Source: Pseudomonas fluorescens
GTDB taxonomy: Bacteria > Pseudomonadota > Gammaproteobacteria > Pseudomonadales > Pseudomonadaceae
NCBI RefSeq assembly: GCF_902497855.1
Contig: NZ_CABVHU010000001.1
Coordinates: forward strand, 814,595-878,594
Reading direction: 5' to 3'
Length of the DNA stretch: 64,000 nt
Positions within the stretch are counted from its first letter, which is position 1. The number at the start of each line of letters is the position of its first letter. Positions 17,537-25,691 of the stretch are shown piece by piece. The position numbers and the translations under genes are program-made. The notes beneath the pieces were generated by a model. That model saw nothing but the letters and a program-made list of their open reading frames with translations, was not told the DNA's origin and made no database searches.

Positions 17537-18292
17537 ATGCAACGAATTTCCAGCTGGACCGATCTGGTCGCGGCCCTGGGCCTGTTTCGTTACGGCAGCG
17601 TGACGGGCGGGGTCGCCCCCACCCCGCTCAAGGCGGAATGGCTGAACATGGTCCAAGAAGAGTTGGCCAACGCCATCCTGGCTTACCTGCCGGCGCTGGA
17701 TGCCAACGACCCGACGCAACTGCTGCAGGCGATTCAGGCCTCGGGCGGCGACTATGCGTTGAAGGCCACCACCTTGGCCGGCTACAACATTGGCGATGCC
17801 TACACCAAAAACCAGACCGACTTTTTGCTCTCGAGCAAGGCCAACAACGCCATCACCCTGGCCGGCTACGGCATTGGCGATGCCTATACCCAAACGGCCA
17901 CCAACACGCTGCTGGCGGGCAAAGCCAATAACGCCACCACGCTGGGCGGCTATGGCATCAGCGATGCCTATACCAAGGCCACCATCGACGCGGCGTTGGC
18001 CGGGCTGTGGAACGATGCCAACGCCACCCCCAAGGCGATTGTCGCGCAGGCCTCGGCCGAGGCCGGTGGGGTCGGCACCTATGCGCTGCTGATGGTCGGC
18101 GGCAGCGCCTCGTCCAGTTACGAGCCGTTGTATCAAGGCACCTTGGTGGCCGGCAGTCAGTGTTTGTTCACCAACGCGGGCGGGGCCAGCAGCAGTGGGA
18201 CGCCGGCGGGGACCTGGAAGTTAATGGGCACGCTGTACAACCACGACGCGATTAACCCGGACTCGGCCACGCTCTGCTTGAGGGTTTCCTAA
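17537..18292 (+). CDS. Tail fibre protein with KANNA repeats
   Basis: This 251-aa protein has a typical baseplate-binding N-terminus and a middle with three repeats of about 27 residues built on GYxIxDAYT and KANNA (residues about 75-150), a known trimeric fibre-shaft unit. The C-terminus (residues 175-251) has an SSGTPAGTWKLMG motif seen in phage fibre tips. It is short for a fibre, so receptor contact may be shared with the three tail genes downstream. Confidence 0.82.
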   Translation: MQRISSWTDLVAALGLFRYGSVTGGVAPTPLKAEWLNMVQEELANAILAYLPALDANDPTQLLQAIQASGGDYALKATTLAGYNIGDAYTKNQTDFLLSSKANNAITLAGYGIGDAYTQTATNTLLAGKANNATTLGGYGISDAYTKATIDAALAGLWNDANATPKAIVAQASAEAGGVGTYALLMVGGSASSSYEPLYQGTLVAGSQCLFTNAGGASSSGTPAGTWKLMGTLYNHDAINPDSATLCLRVS

Positions 18293-18774
18293 TGTTGACG
18301 GTAAAAAGCGCGCGCGCGCCGCAGTGGAATAACGCCGAGCACACCTCGTTAAACCTTTGGGTGACGTTCGCCGAGACCGCCGAAACCTTGGGTGAAATGC
18401 TGTTCACCGCCTCGCCGGCGGATAATGAAGGCTATGGCCGCGAGCTGTTTGCGCGGGCCGTGGCGCTGGATTTCGGGCCGGTGTTAGCGCCCGCGACCGA
18501 GGCGTTGGCGGGGGCGGCGTTGCGTACGCGTTCTGGGCTGAATGCCACAGCAACCGCCACCATTAGCGCGCTGCAAGTCACGCTCGCCACGTTGCAGGAT
18601 GCGCAGCGGTTGAACCTGGCCACTGAGGCGGAAGCGGCGGCGCTGCCGCTCAAGCAGGCCGAGTTAGATGCCTGGTGCGCCTATCGGATCTACCTGTCGC
18701 GGATCGACACCCAGCCCGGCTTTCCGGCCGCCGTGGAGTGGCCGACGGCGCCGGCGGAACCTGCCCTGGATTAA
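18292..18774 (+). CDS. Tail-fibre-region protein with Phage_tail_APC-like C-terminus
   Basis: This 160-aa protein ends with the pattern seen in many Pseudomonas phage tail assembly chaperones: LDAWCAYRIYLSRIDTQPGF, then PAAVEWPTAP. The N-terminal 60 residues form a separate beta-rich part. It starts one base inside the fibre stop and is probably needed for fibre folding or attachment. A hairpin terminator follows. Confidence 0.75.
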   Translation: MLTVKSARAPQWNNAEHTSLNLWVTFAETAETLGEMLFTASPADNEGYGRELFARAVALDFGPVLAPATEALAGAALRTRSGLNATATATISALQVTLATLQDAQRLNLATEAEAAALPLKQAELDAWCAYRIYLSRIDTQPGFPAAVEWPTAPAEPALD

Positions 18775-18809
18775 GTCGGCGCCCTGGTCCCCTGAGTCGT
18801 ATTTCCCTG

Positions 18810-18830
18810 ACCTGCTGCGGCGGGTTTTTT
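18810..18830 (+). terminator. Terminator before the GDPD tail protein gene
   Basis: ACCTGC and GCGGGT form a 6-bp stem with one G-U pair and a TGCG loop, then six T. A CTGGAGAA ribosome-binding site follows for the ATG at 18850. Confidence 0.65.
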
Positions 18831-18849
18831 GTTGTCTGGAGAACCATGC

Positions 18850-20424
18850 ATGACTGATATTTCCGCGTTGGAGGCCTATGCCGGCCAACTGTCGGAGGCG
18901 GCCACGCTGGCCAATGCCTCGGCGCAAACGCAGCGACAGATTGTTAACGGGGATGCGCTGACCGATGTGCTGACCGAGTCCGGTCCGGTCCCGACCCTGG
19001 CCAAACAGGCGGTGCTGGCTCAGGCCAAAGTCACCGCGTCGCTGACGGAAGTGGCGTCGCAGATGGCGGGTGCGATGACCTATGCAACCACGGCCGCCGG
19101 TTTGGCCGGTACCGGCAATGACGGCTATTTCAGTACGCCGTCAGCGGATGATGGCGAGTACCTGGTGCTGTACAAAAACGAAAACGGGACTGCCGGGTAC
19201 GTTAACACCTATCCCAGCGCGGCGTTGGTGCGGGCGCGCTTTCGCGATGGCCGAGGCCCGGCGTACGCCAAGCATGGCGATAACTATGGGTATAACCGCT
19301 GGCTGGCCTATGACGATGGTTCTTTTGGCACCCATGAGGCGTACTTGGGGCCTGACGGTGTAAGGCTCTCGACCTTTGACCTTGAGAGTGATGAATCAAA
19401 CGCTCTGGCGGTCCGCGACGCCTATGGCTACTACTCGGTCCGGGTGAAAGCCGGCAGCGATGCGCTGCCACAATTCCCCGGCTTCCAGGTGCTTGAAGAC
19501 GTCGCCAAGGGCATGGAAGGGGTGGCTATCGAGAAAGCCAGCAAAGTCCTGGCGGTCCGCGATGCCAACGGCTACTACGCCATGAGCCTGACGCCCGAAA
19601 GCTTCGCGGCCAAGGGTGCGGGTGTGAACGAAGCCGGTGCCGGCGAGGAACAGGTCAAGACGGCCATGAACCTCATTCGGGATACGCGCAGTCGCAGCGG
19701 GCTTCGCAAAATGCAGGTCGCCGCTCACCGTGGGTTCATTAGTCAGGCCCCGCAAAATACGCTGATGGCGTTCAGCACGGCCCTGCAGCGCGGTGCTGAC
19801 GTGCTGGAACTGGACGTCAAGTTCAGCAGCGACGATGTGGCCTACGTGTTTCACGACCTGACGGTCGATGCGTTGACCAGCGGCACAGGCAGCTTTCGTT
19901 CATTAACCGCGGCGCAGATCGATGCGCTGACCTTCAAGCAATTGAGCGGCACGATTTTCGAGCAGGGCGTGAGAATTCCGCGCTTTAGCGAGTATCTGCA
20001 ATGGGCGCGTGAAGAGTCCGCCTACAGCCTGGTCGAACTCAAGGATTTGCCCACGATCGCGCACGCCGACACGCTCCTACAGCTGATCGATGACGCTCAG
20101 ATGCTTGAGCTGACGACCATTGCGAGCATCAATTTCAGTGAGCTGGCCTATGTGCGCAGCCGCTATACCGATGTGCCTCTGAGCTGGCTGGTCAGCGCGA
20201 CGGATTACGTCAGCAAGGTGTTGACGGCCGCGCCGCTGGCGCCGGCGGAGCTGTCCGCCGATGCACCGTCACTTCAGGCGAACCCGGGCATCGTGCGCAG
20301 CGCGAAAGCGGCTGGTCTGGGCATAAGCGCGTGGGGGGTTAACACCCTGGCGGCGGCCAAGCGCCTGGAGCGCTTGGGTGTCAATTCAATTATTTCCGAT
20401 GTCAGTTTGAGGGTTGATTCATGA
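18850..20424 (+). CDS. Tail protein with glycerophosphodiester phosphodiesterase domain
   Basis: This 524-aa protein combines a tail N-terminus (about 1-285, including two related YYxVR/YYAMS repeats near 185-260) with a complete GDPD domain at about 288-520. Predicted catalytic residues are all present: His293 in AHRG, Glu320 and Asp322 in LELDV, and His335 in FHD. The late GISAWGVN strand is also typical. GDPDs cleave glycerophosphodiesters, so the domain may trim a glycerol-phosphate-decorated surface polymer during adsorption. The start at 18850 follows a GGAG box; an ATG at 18846 is out of frame. Confidence 0.87.
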   Translation: MTDISALEAYAGQLSEAATLANASAQTQRQIVNGDALTDVLTESGPVPTLAKQAVLAQAKVTASLTEVASQMAGAMTYATTAAGLAGTGNDGYFSTPSADDGEYLVLYKNENGTAGYVNTYPSAALVRARFRDGRGPAYAKHGDNYGYNRWLAYDDGSFGTHEAYLGPDGVRLSTFDLESDESNALAVRDAYGYYSVRVKAGSDALPQFPGFQVLEDVAKGMEGVAIEKASKVLAVRDANGYYAMSLTPESFAAKGAGVNEAGAGEEQVKTAMNLIRDTRSRSGLRKMQVAAHRGFISQAPQNTLMAFSTALQRGADVLELDVKFSSDDVAYVFHDLTVDALTSGTGSFRSLTAAQIDALTFKQLSGTIFEQGVRIPRFSEYLQWAREESAYSLVELKDLPTIAHADTLLQLIDDAQMLELTTIASINFSELAYVRSRYTDVPLSWLVSATDYVSKVLTAAPLAPAELSADAPSLQANPGIVRSAKAAGLGISAWGVNTLAAAKRLERLGVNSIISDVSLRVDS

Positions 20425-21197
20425 GCGTAAGCCTGGGCCATGCGTGGCAGGGATGGACGAAGACTTCGGGCGTGACGATTACCGATGAGTCGGCGCGCTG
20501 TTCGGCGGGGTTGGGCGGCACGGCCAGCCTGACCAGGCGCGTGCCGGTGCGTGCCGGCGAGTCCCTGGTGTTCAGCCTGTTGTGCCGGCGGATCTCGGTG
20601 GTCCTGGCGGAGACGGCGACCGCCTGGCAAGGGCCGGTGATTGTGTACTACCCCTATGAGGGTTGTCCGGAGGGTCAGGTGATGCGCGCGCACACCACCG
20701 TCATTCGACCGAGCCTGCAAGAGTATCGGCTGCCCTTTACGGTGCCGGAAACCGCTGGGGCGGAAGCCTTCGTCGAGCTGGTGGTCGGAAGCTTTGAGTC
20801 CTCAGCGGCCGAGTTGGAGTTTCTGCGGCCGCTGCTGGAGATCAAGTCTGCGGTGCTGGGTAGCGCTCGGCAGGTGGCGGCGGGGCGCCTGAAATGGTCG
20901 GCCGCCGACAGCAGCTTTCATCTGGATGCGCTCTCGCCCTCGGCCGGCCTGGTGGTGGAGAGTTATGCGGCCGGGGTGATCACCCTAGTGGCCGAGAAGC
21001 TGGCCACCGCCCCCCTTATTTTCGTCCAGCCTGAGGCGTCGGCGACATCCCGCCATGTCCTGGCCAAGGCTGGCCAATTTGATCGCAGCACCGGCCGGTT
21101 CGTTATCGAGCTGGTTTCGCTCTTGGATGCCTCGCTTGTGAATGTTCAAGCGATTTCCGGGATCGAGTTAATTATCAATGTAAGTATCGAGGTGTAA
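20421..21197 (+). CDS. Putative carbohydrate-binding tail protein
   Basis: A 258-aa beta-rich protein of no firmly recognised family. The first 150 residues (HAWQGWTKTSGVTITDESAR, then ESLVFSLLCRR and FVELVVGSF) resemble a carbohydrate-binding jelly roll. The last 100 look like a separate beta sandwich. It overlaps the GDPD gene by four bases and probably sits with it at the tail tip. The lectin-like role is an inference from pattern and position. Confidence 0.6.
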   Translation: MSVSLGHAWQGWTKTSGVTITDESARCSAGLGGTASLTRRVPVRAGESLVFSLLCRRISVVLAETATAWQGPVIVYYPYEGCPEGQVMRAHTTVIRPSLQEYRLPFTVPETAGAEAFVELVVGSFESSAAELEFLRPLLEIKSAVLGSARQVAAGRLKWSAADSSFHLDALSPSAGLVVESYAAGVITLVAEKLATAPLIFVQPEASATSRHVLAKAGQFDRSTGRFVIELVSLLDASLVNVQAISGIELIINVSIEV

Positions 21198-21199
21198 CT

Positions 21200-21979
21200 G
21201 TGACGACTTTTATCAGCAAAAATGCAGACTTCAGTGGCGGCCGCCTGGTGGACTATGATTGCCCTATTCTCGACGCGGGCGTGTGCGCTTGGCTGGGGGG
21301 CGGCCTGAGCGACGCGGTTCGCAACTTCGGTACGGGGCCTGCTCTGACCGTGGTGGGTTCGCCAACGCCGATCGACGACCTGTTCTTGCGGGTCAGTGGC
21401 GCCGCCTATCTGCAAACCGGGCAGCTGCGCACGGCGGAAAGCACGGTGGTGGTGGTGTATCGAAACGTTGACGCTGCCGCGACTGGCGTGAATCGTCCAT
21501 CGATCGTGAGTAACGATACGGGGACTGCCGCCCTGCGCAATGGTCTGTCGTTGTACTCGGGGCCGAGCGAAGGTTATGCCGGTGCGGCTTCAATCAGCCA
21601 TGTGAGTCAGCCGGCAAACACGCTTGCGACGCTGGCCCAGACATTGACAGTCGGCGCTCGAAACGTCTTGGCACCTCAGTTCTTTGTGGCTGAAGAAGCG
21701 CGCCAGGTATCCGGACTGTCCAAGCTGACGATCAGTACCCTGACCAGTCCTACGGAAACCAAGACGCTCTCCTTGGGCGGTTCTTCGACGCCGCCTATGG
21801 ACATTAGCCAGGGCGCTTACCGTATCGGCGCATCCTACCGAACTGACGGTACTGCATTAATCGGCGCCGTCGATGTGGCATTTGTGGCCATCATTCCGCG
21901 GCTGTTGTCGGCTGCTGAGAAACAGACGCTGTACAATTCGGTGAAGCGTCGCTTCGGTGCTTTTGGAATAACGATTTAG
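21200..21979 (+). CDS. Putative receptor-binding tail protein, LamG-like
   Basis: This 259-aa protein starts with GTG two bases after the previous stop. It has the pattern of a concanavalin/LamG-type jelly roll (TAESTVVVVYRNVD, RNGLSLYSGPSEGYAGA, GAVDVAFVAIIPRLLS) ending in AEKQTLYNSVKRRFGAFGI, a helix common to phage tail lectins. It is the last tail gene. DNA after it becomes AT-rich, suggesting a recombination boundary. Confidence 0.6.
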   Translation: MTTFISKNADFSGGRLVDYDCPILDAGVCAWLGGGLSDAVRNFGTGPALTVVGSPTPIDDLFLRVSGAAYLQTGQLRTAESTVVVVYRNVDAAATGVNRPSIVSNDTGTAALRNGLSLYSGPSEGYAGAASISHVSQPANTLATLAQTLTVGARNVLAPQFFVAEEARQVSGLSKLTISTLTSPTETKTLSLGGSSTPPMDISQGAYRIGASYRTDGTALIGAVDVAFVAIIPRLLSAAEKQTLYNSVKRRFGAFGITI

Positions 21980-22080
21980 TATTTCAAATAATATTATCCA
22001 CTGCTCCACGTTAAGACATTAAGAGTCATCCGGGGTGTATCAATTTTGTTCTCATTTCCGATCGTTCAGTTCGCTTGAAA

Positions 22081-22775
22081 TTATAAGTGGGGTTGTTTGG
22101 GGAAAATGGTGATTGATGCAGCTATATTTGCTCTGTCGAAATCAAGTGTCCCGTTTTTTGGGGGTGGTCCCGCTCTCAGTATCGAAGAGGCGAAGCCGGC
22201 CTCTTTTACTGCGCTTTCAATTAATAGGTTTCCAGGGCCCTCGAATAAAACTACATGTACGCCGGTGTTACTTCCGCTGCTGAAAAACATCGCCTTGTCT
22301 ACTTCTACATCAATTCCTGCTAGTAGGAATGGGTGCATAATTTGAGAGGAATAATCAACTACTTCTGGGTCTTGTCGAGCGACTTTTATAACTATGGAGG
22401 CTCGATCTCGCAGAGGTTCAAGTTTTTAACTAGCTCTCTGGAGATTGTGCTATCGAGTTTTCTAGGTCCTAAGGCTGCCTCTGTTTTTAGTCGTTCATTT
22501 TTCTCCGCTTCAAGTTTGATCGAAAGCTCAATATTTTGTTTTATGAGCGATTCTGCTTTTAAATTCGCATGGGCTGCTGCTCGATTAGCCTCTGCACTCA
22601 TTTGATTCGCATTGGCTATGGCTTGATCAGCGAATCTGTCTTGAACGGAGGATGCCATGTATGTCAGTACGCCGGCGCATGCAGATAGTAGGGCGGCTGT
22701 AATGGCTACGACTGAGGCACAGGTGTAAATAGCGTTCGCCATTTCAAGAGTGATGTTTGTCATGGATTTATTCAT
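22081..22775 (-). pseudogene. Membrane-anchored coiled-coil protein, split by a -1 frameshift
   Basis: Read on the minus strand, the first part (about 22775-22392) has a transmembrane helix near residues 14-36 and a coiled coil (ANQMSAEANRAAAHANLKAE). It hits a stop after NLNLCEIEPP. The -1 frame then gives KLEPLRDRASIVIKVARQ and stays open through a compact domain to 22081. The switch falls at a run of five A, a likely indel site. The joined protein would be about 230 aa. Proteins of this layout occur in Pseudomonas phages; the function is unknown. The start (22775 or 22763) is uncertain. Confidence 0.6.
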
Positions 22776-22993
22776 TATGTATTCGATGTTTATCGTATTA
22801 TGCTTTTTTGGGCTTTCTGGTTTTGTTCTATGGTTTGGATTTTCAAAAAATGGTTTTGCTCGTAAGGCATTGCAAAAACTCAAGGAGGTTAAGAAAAATC
22901 ATTAGGATGGCAAAATACTATCAAGGCGGACTTGAGAGGAATAGCTTGTCGGGTTTGTCACAGAAATCAGAGTAAAGTTAGCTGGAGAAAATA

Positions 22994-23614
22994 ATGCCAA
23001 TCACCAAGCAGCAGCTTCTGCAAATCCTCCCGAACGCCCGCCCAGTCGCGGGCGTTTTTGTTCCTGCCCTAAACAGGGCTATGGCCCGTTTTAAAATCGA
23101 TAGCCGAGTGCGTCAGGCAGCCTTCATTGCTCAGATCGGTCACGAATCTGGCGAGTTGCGCCGACTGATGGAAAACCTGAACTACAGCGCCGAGGCCCTG
23201 ATGAAAACATGGCCTTCGCGATTCGATGCGAGTCTGGCTGGGATGTATGCACGTAAGCCGGAGCGGATCGCCTCGGTGGTCTACGGTTCGCAGCTGGGCA
23301 ACACCCAAGTCGGTGACGGCTGGCGGTATCGAGGCCGGGGTCTGATTCAGTTGACCGGACGGAGCAACTACCGCGCCGCCGGCGAAGCGCTGGGGCTGCC
23401 ACTTGTGGTTGAGCCCGAGCTGCTTGAGCAGCCGGAATATGCCGCGCTGTCGGCCGCCTGGTACTGGTCCGCCAACAAACTAAATGATCTGGCCGATGCT
23501 GGCCGCTTTCAGGATATTGGCAGTCTGATAAACACGGGAAAGCTCGGTCGAGTGCCGCATGGATCTGCTGGGCGCAGGGCTTTCTATGATCTTGGCCTGA
23601 AGGTGCTGTCGTGA
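22994..23614 (+). CDS. GH19 endolysin
   Basis: This 206-aa glycoside hydrolase family 19 enzyme should cut the peptidoglycan glycan chain at lysis. It has the family signature FIAQIGHESGE with the likely acid Glu51, then YRGRGLIQLTGRSNYRAAG near 117-135 and a late SLINTGK. No signal peptide is seen, so it needs a holin; none is evident between the tail and this gene. A GGAG box lies 8 bases upstream. Its first 90 bases contain a strong hairpin. The stop overlaps the Rz GTG start. Confidence 0.92.
   Translation: MPITKQQLLQILPNARPVAGVFVPALNRAMARFKIDSRVRQAAFIAQIGHESGELRRLMENLNYSAEALMKTWPSRFDASLAGMYARKPERIASVVYGSQLGNTQVGDGWRYRGRGLIQLTGRSNYRAAGEALGLPLVVEPELLEQPEYAALSAAWYWSANKLNDLADAGRFQDIGSLINTGKLGRVPHGSAGRRAFYDLGLKVLS
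23033..23059 (+). terminator. Terminator-like hairpin inside the endolysin gene
   Basis: AACGCCCGC and GCGGGCGTT form a perfect 9-bp stem with a CCAGTC loop, followed by three more T. It covers about codons 13-22 of the endolysin. It could pause or end transcription early, or only reflect the codons used for NARPVAGVF. Confidence 0.5.
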
Positions 23615-24117
23615 GTGGAGCTCGAGCAACGGTTATAGCCATCGCTTTTGTCTTGGTGCTCGCTGCTATTTATAGCAGTTACCGTCACGGTAAGAGCGTG
23701 GCTGATGCAGTCTGGCGGGCGCAATGGGCAGAGCAGCGCGAGTTTCATGCAATGATGCGTCAGCGGGCTGAATCGGGAGCCCGGTGTGAAGAGCAGCGCC
23801 GGCAAATAGCGATAGACGAGGTAAGGGCACATGCCAAAGAACAGAACCAGATTGCGGCCACTGATGCTGCTGGTTCCGATGCTGCTGCTATGCGCGTGCG
23901 GGATGCAGCCGACAGACTTGCAGCCACTCCCAGTAACTGCCCCGGTGATTCCGGGGTTGCCCGACGAGGCGAAGCAGCCGCCCGCGCCGCAATGGTGCTT
24001 TCCGACATGTTCAAACGGGCTGATGCACGAGCGGGAGAATTGGCTAAGGCCTATGACCGTGCCCGAATAGCTGGACTGGCATGCGAGTTTGCCTACCAGT
24101 CCGTTAGAATTGAATAA
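23611..24117 (+). CDS. i-spanin (Rz-like)
   Basis: This 168-aa protein has one N-terminal membrane helix (about residues 5-23, TVIAIAFVLVLAAIYSS) followed by a long periplasmic helical region (QREFHAMMRQRAESG onward), the layout of inner-membrane Rz spanins that span the periplasm and fuse the two membranes. It starts at GTG overlapping the endolysin stop (GTGA). The outer-membrane partner is nested inside it in the +1 frame. Confidence 0.85.
   Translation: MSGARATVIAIAFVLVLAAIYSSYRHGKSVADAVWRAQWAEQREFHAMMRQRAESGARCEEQRRQIAIDEVRAHAKEQNQIAATDAAGSDAAAMRVRDAADRLAATPSNCPGDSGVARRGEAAARAAMVLSDMFKRADARAGELAKAYDRARIAGLACEFAYQSVRIE
23831..24070 (+). CDS. o-spanin lipoprotein (Rz1-like), nested in Rz
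   Basis: This 79-aa protein lies wholly inside the Rz gene in the +1 frame. It has a basic N-terminus, a hydrophobic signal (LRPLMLLVPMLLLCAC) with a lipobox ending at Cys, and a proline-rich stretch (PLPVTAPVIPGLPDEAKQPP). These are the hallmarks of Rz1 lipoproteins, which bind Rz across the periplasm. Full nesting is known from lambda. Confidence 0.85.
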   Translation: MPKNRTRLRPLMLLVPMLLLCACGMQPTDLQPLPVTAPVIPGLPDEAKQPPAPQWCFPTCSNGLMHERENWLRPMTVPE

Positions 24118-24717
24118 TTACTTGGCTGTGTTGAAAAATTTTTGTTCGACTGACTCTAGAAAAGTCCTGTAAAAATCCCATCCTATTTCGGCTAGGTTGG
24201 TAGGATGTTGATTATCTATTAGTTGATCTAAATGGGTCGACGGCGGTTCATACATCACTCCCCTGTTTTTTACTGGAACAGCTACTGGGTGAGGGGGGAT
24301 TTCAACAACCAAAACAGGGTCTCCCTCGTAAATCATCTCTCCATTTGGTCCCCAGCTAATGCTCTTGATAAAATGCGTTTGCCCTGGTTTTGGATCTATC
24401 GTTCTAAGCTGAGTCGTGTGGGGTTTGATGTCAGTAAAATCTTGAATGGAGTGATTGTCTGCATTTCTTGCTTGCTGTAAGTAACTAAGAAGCAAGTCAT
24501 CAGATCTTAATCTGTTATACTTTGCTTGCCAGGGTTCAAATTTATTTCGGACTAAAGCACAAGCGGCTTCTGTTTTTTTCCACAATTTTTCAATGCAAAA
24601 TAAATAAGTTCTCCAGCTGGAATCAAATTCTGCAAAAGTCTTAGCTGATTTCATAGAATCAATGGCACGGCGTGCAGCGGCTAGCTCAGCTTTGGGATGC
24701 TTTAATGGATCGCTCAT
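24118..24717 (-). CDS. Accessory prophage protein with HEPN-like RNxxxH motif
   Basis: A 199-aa hypothetical protein on the opposite strand to the late genes, in AT-rich DNA, a typical moron. The N-terminal 100 residues are helical and contain SYLQQARNADNHSIQDF with R84-N85-x3-H89, the R-polar-x3-H pattern of the HEPN nuclease active site. The C-terminal half is beta-rich. If HEPN is right it could act in phage exclusion. Only the motif and helical context support this. It converges tail-to-tail with Rz, with no gap. Confidence 0.6.
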   Translation of the reverse strand: MSDPLKHPKAELAAARRAIDSMKSAKTFAEFDSSWRTYLFCIEKLWKKTEAACALVRNKFEPWQAKYNRLRSDDLLLSYLQQARNADNHSIQDFTDIKPHTTQLRTIDPKPGQTHFIKSISWGPNGEMIYEGDPVLVVEIPPHPVAVPVKNRGVMYEPPSTHLDQLIDNQHPTNLAEIGWDFYRTFLESVEQKFFNTAK

Positions 24718-25053
24718 TCACAACTCTCCTTGGATGAATGTAGTCCTTGAGCGTAGCTTGGCGATCGCCTAAAGGAAACTTATTTATTGAGGTTCCTCTT
24801 CGCACAAGGAAGGGTATTCCTACCAGAGGACTACTACCACGTCCGCTACACTGACCGATCAGTTGAGTACGGGACGAAAATGAGCGTGGTTGATGCGAAG
24901 CACGCGTTCTACTGCCTGCGGAAATTCGGTAATGGCCCACTGTGGAGGGCCTTGACCTCCAACGACAAATTATCCTTGGGGCAATGACGGGCATCTTCAC
25001 GCCAAAATATGCCTCTAAATGCCATCCACACGTGTTAGCCAAATCCATTTTCC

Positions 25054-25095
25054 AGCCCTAGAGCCCAAGAGTCAGGTGGCTTGAGGGCTTTTTTC
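25054..25095 (+). terminator. Long-stem terminator downstream of the lysis module
   Basis: AGCCCTAGAGCC pairs with GGCTTGAGGGCT (two mismatches), followed by six T. It would end rightward transcription. Bases 24718-25053 hold no gene that can be supported. Confidence 0.6.
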
Positions 25096-25143
25096 ATTTA
25101 TGCTAGAGCACAATCGTGGTGTGGTGTTGGAGTCTGCGGGTAT

Positions 25144-25293
25144 GACCAGGTGATGGCCGGCAAGGTGTCAGATCCTACCGGTGGCGCGACCCATTACTAC
25201 GCGACTACCATGTCGAAGCCGCCTGTCTGGGCGAAGGGCGCCAAGCAGACGTTGAAACTCGGCCATCACGTCCTCTTCAAGGAAGTGCAATAA
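25144..25293 (+). pseudogene. Remnant of a SleB-type cell wall hydrolase
   Basis: The frame reads DQVMAGKVSDPTGGATHYYA and ends WAKGAKQTLKLGHHVLFKEV, the C-terminal end of phage SleB-family endolysins (the DPTxGATHY motif and the W-x-x-G-x-x-x-x-L-G-x-H end). The N-terminal catalytic part is missing; sequence just upstream (QSWCGVGVCGY) is not family-like. It appears to be the leftover of an older lysis module replaced by the GH19 gene. Confidence 0.65.
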
Positions 25294-25355
25294 GTGCCAC
25301 GGCATGGAGAGTGGTGGACGTTACACTGGCGAATCTGTTCAAAGATCGGTGCGGA

Positions 25356-25682
25356 TTAGTTCTGTCCAGTATCATATTCGGCATCCGGCAGATCCTTGTT
25401 GCGCTCAAGTAATCCCCAAATCTCTTCACCCGATGAGTCCTGGAATCGCACGGCACCCGTTCTGATCAGTATTTTTCTCAGCTCATTTTCTTCAAACCCA
25501 GCAACGTGATACTGGATAGTTTTAAAAGTTCGAAGTCTCCACTTGCTGCCATTGAGCAAACGCTTGAGGGCTGTTTCAGTCCTGTACTCAAGTAGGAACT
25601 GGCGACGGTGTGCCCATAGTGTGACAGCCGTTCCTATTGCACCTCCTATAGCTGATGCAATCAGTGTGGCGGGAATATCCAT
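25356..25682 (-). CDS. Small membrane-anchored prophage protein
   Basis: This 108-aa protein has an N-terminal membrane helix (about residues 5-24, TLIASAIGGAIGTAVTLWAH) and a charged cytoplasmic part with helix-forming sequence (TETALKRLLNGSKWRLRTF). No family is recognised. It starts nine bases after the SRAP gene stop and is probably the third gene of the LexA-controlled operon. Confidence 0.6.
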   Translation of the reverse strand: MDIPATLIASAIGGAIGTAVTLWAHRRQFLLEYRTETALKRLLNGSKWRLRTFKTIQYHVAGFEENELRKILIRTGAVRFQDSSGEEIWGLLERNKDLPDAEYDTGQN

Positions 25683-25691
25683 GTAATCACC

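Noticed and set aside
22757-22975. A 72-aa plus-strand ORF with hydrophobic stretches as a holin
   Set aside because: It overlaps the start of the minus-strand coiled-coil gene, has no ribosome-binding site and lacks the usual holin layout; the holin is more likely left of the window.
24787-24987. A 66-aa plus-strand ORF after the HEPN-like gene
   Set aside because: There is no ribosome-binding site, no recognisable domain and no conserved pattern.
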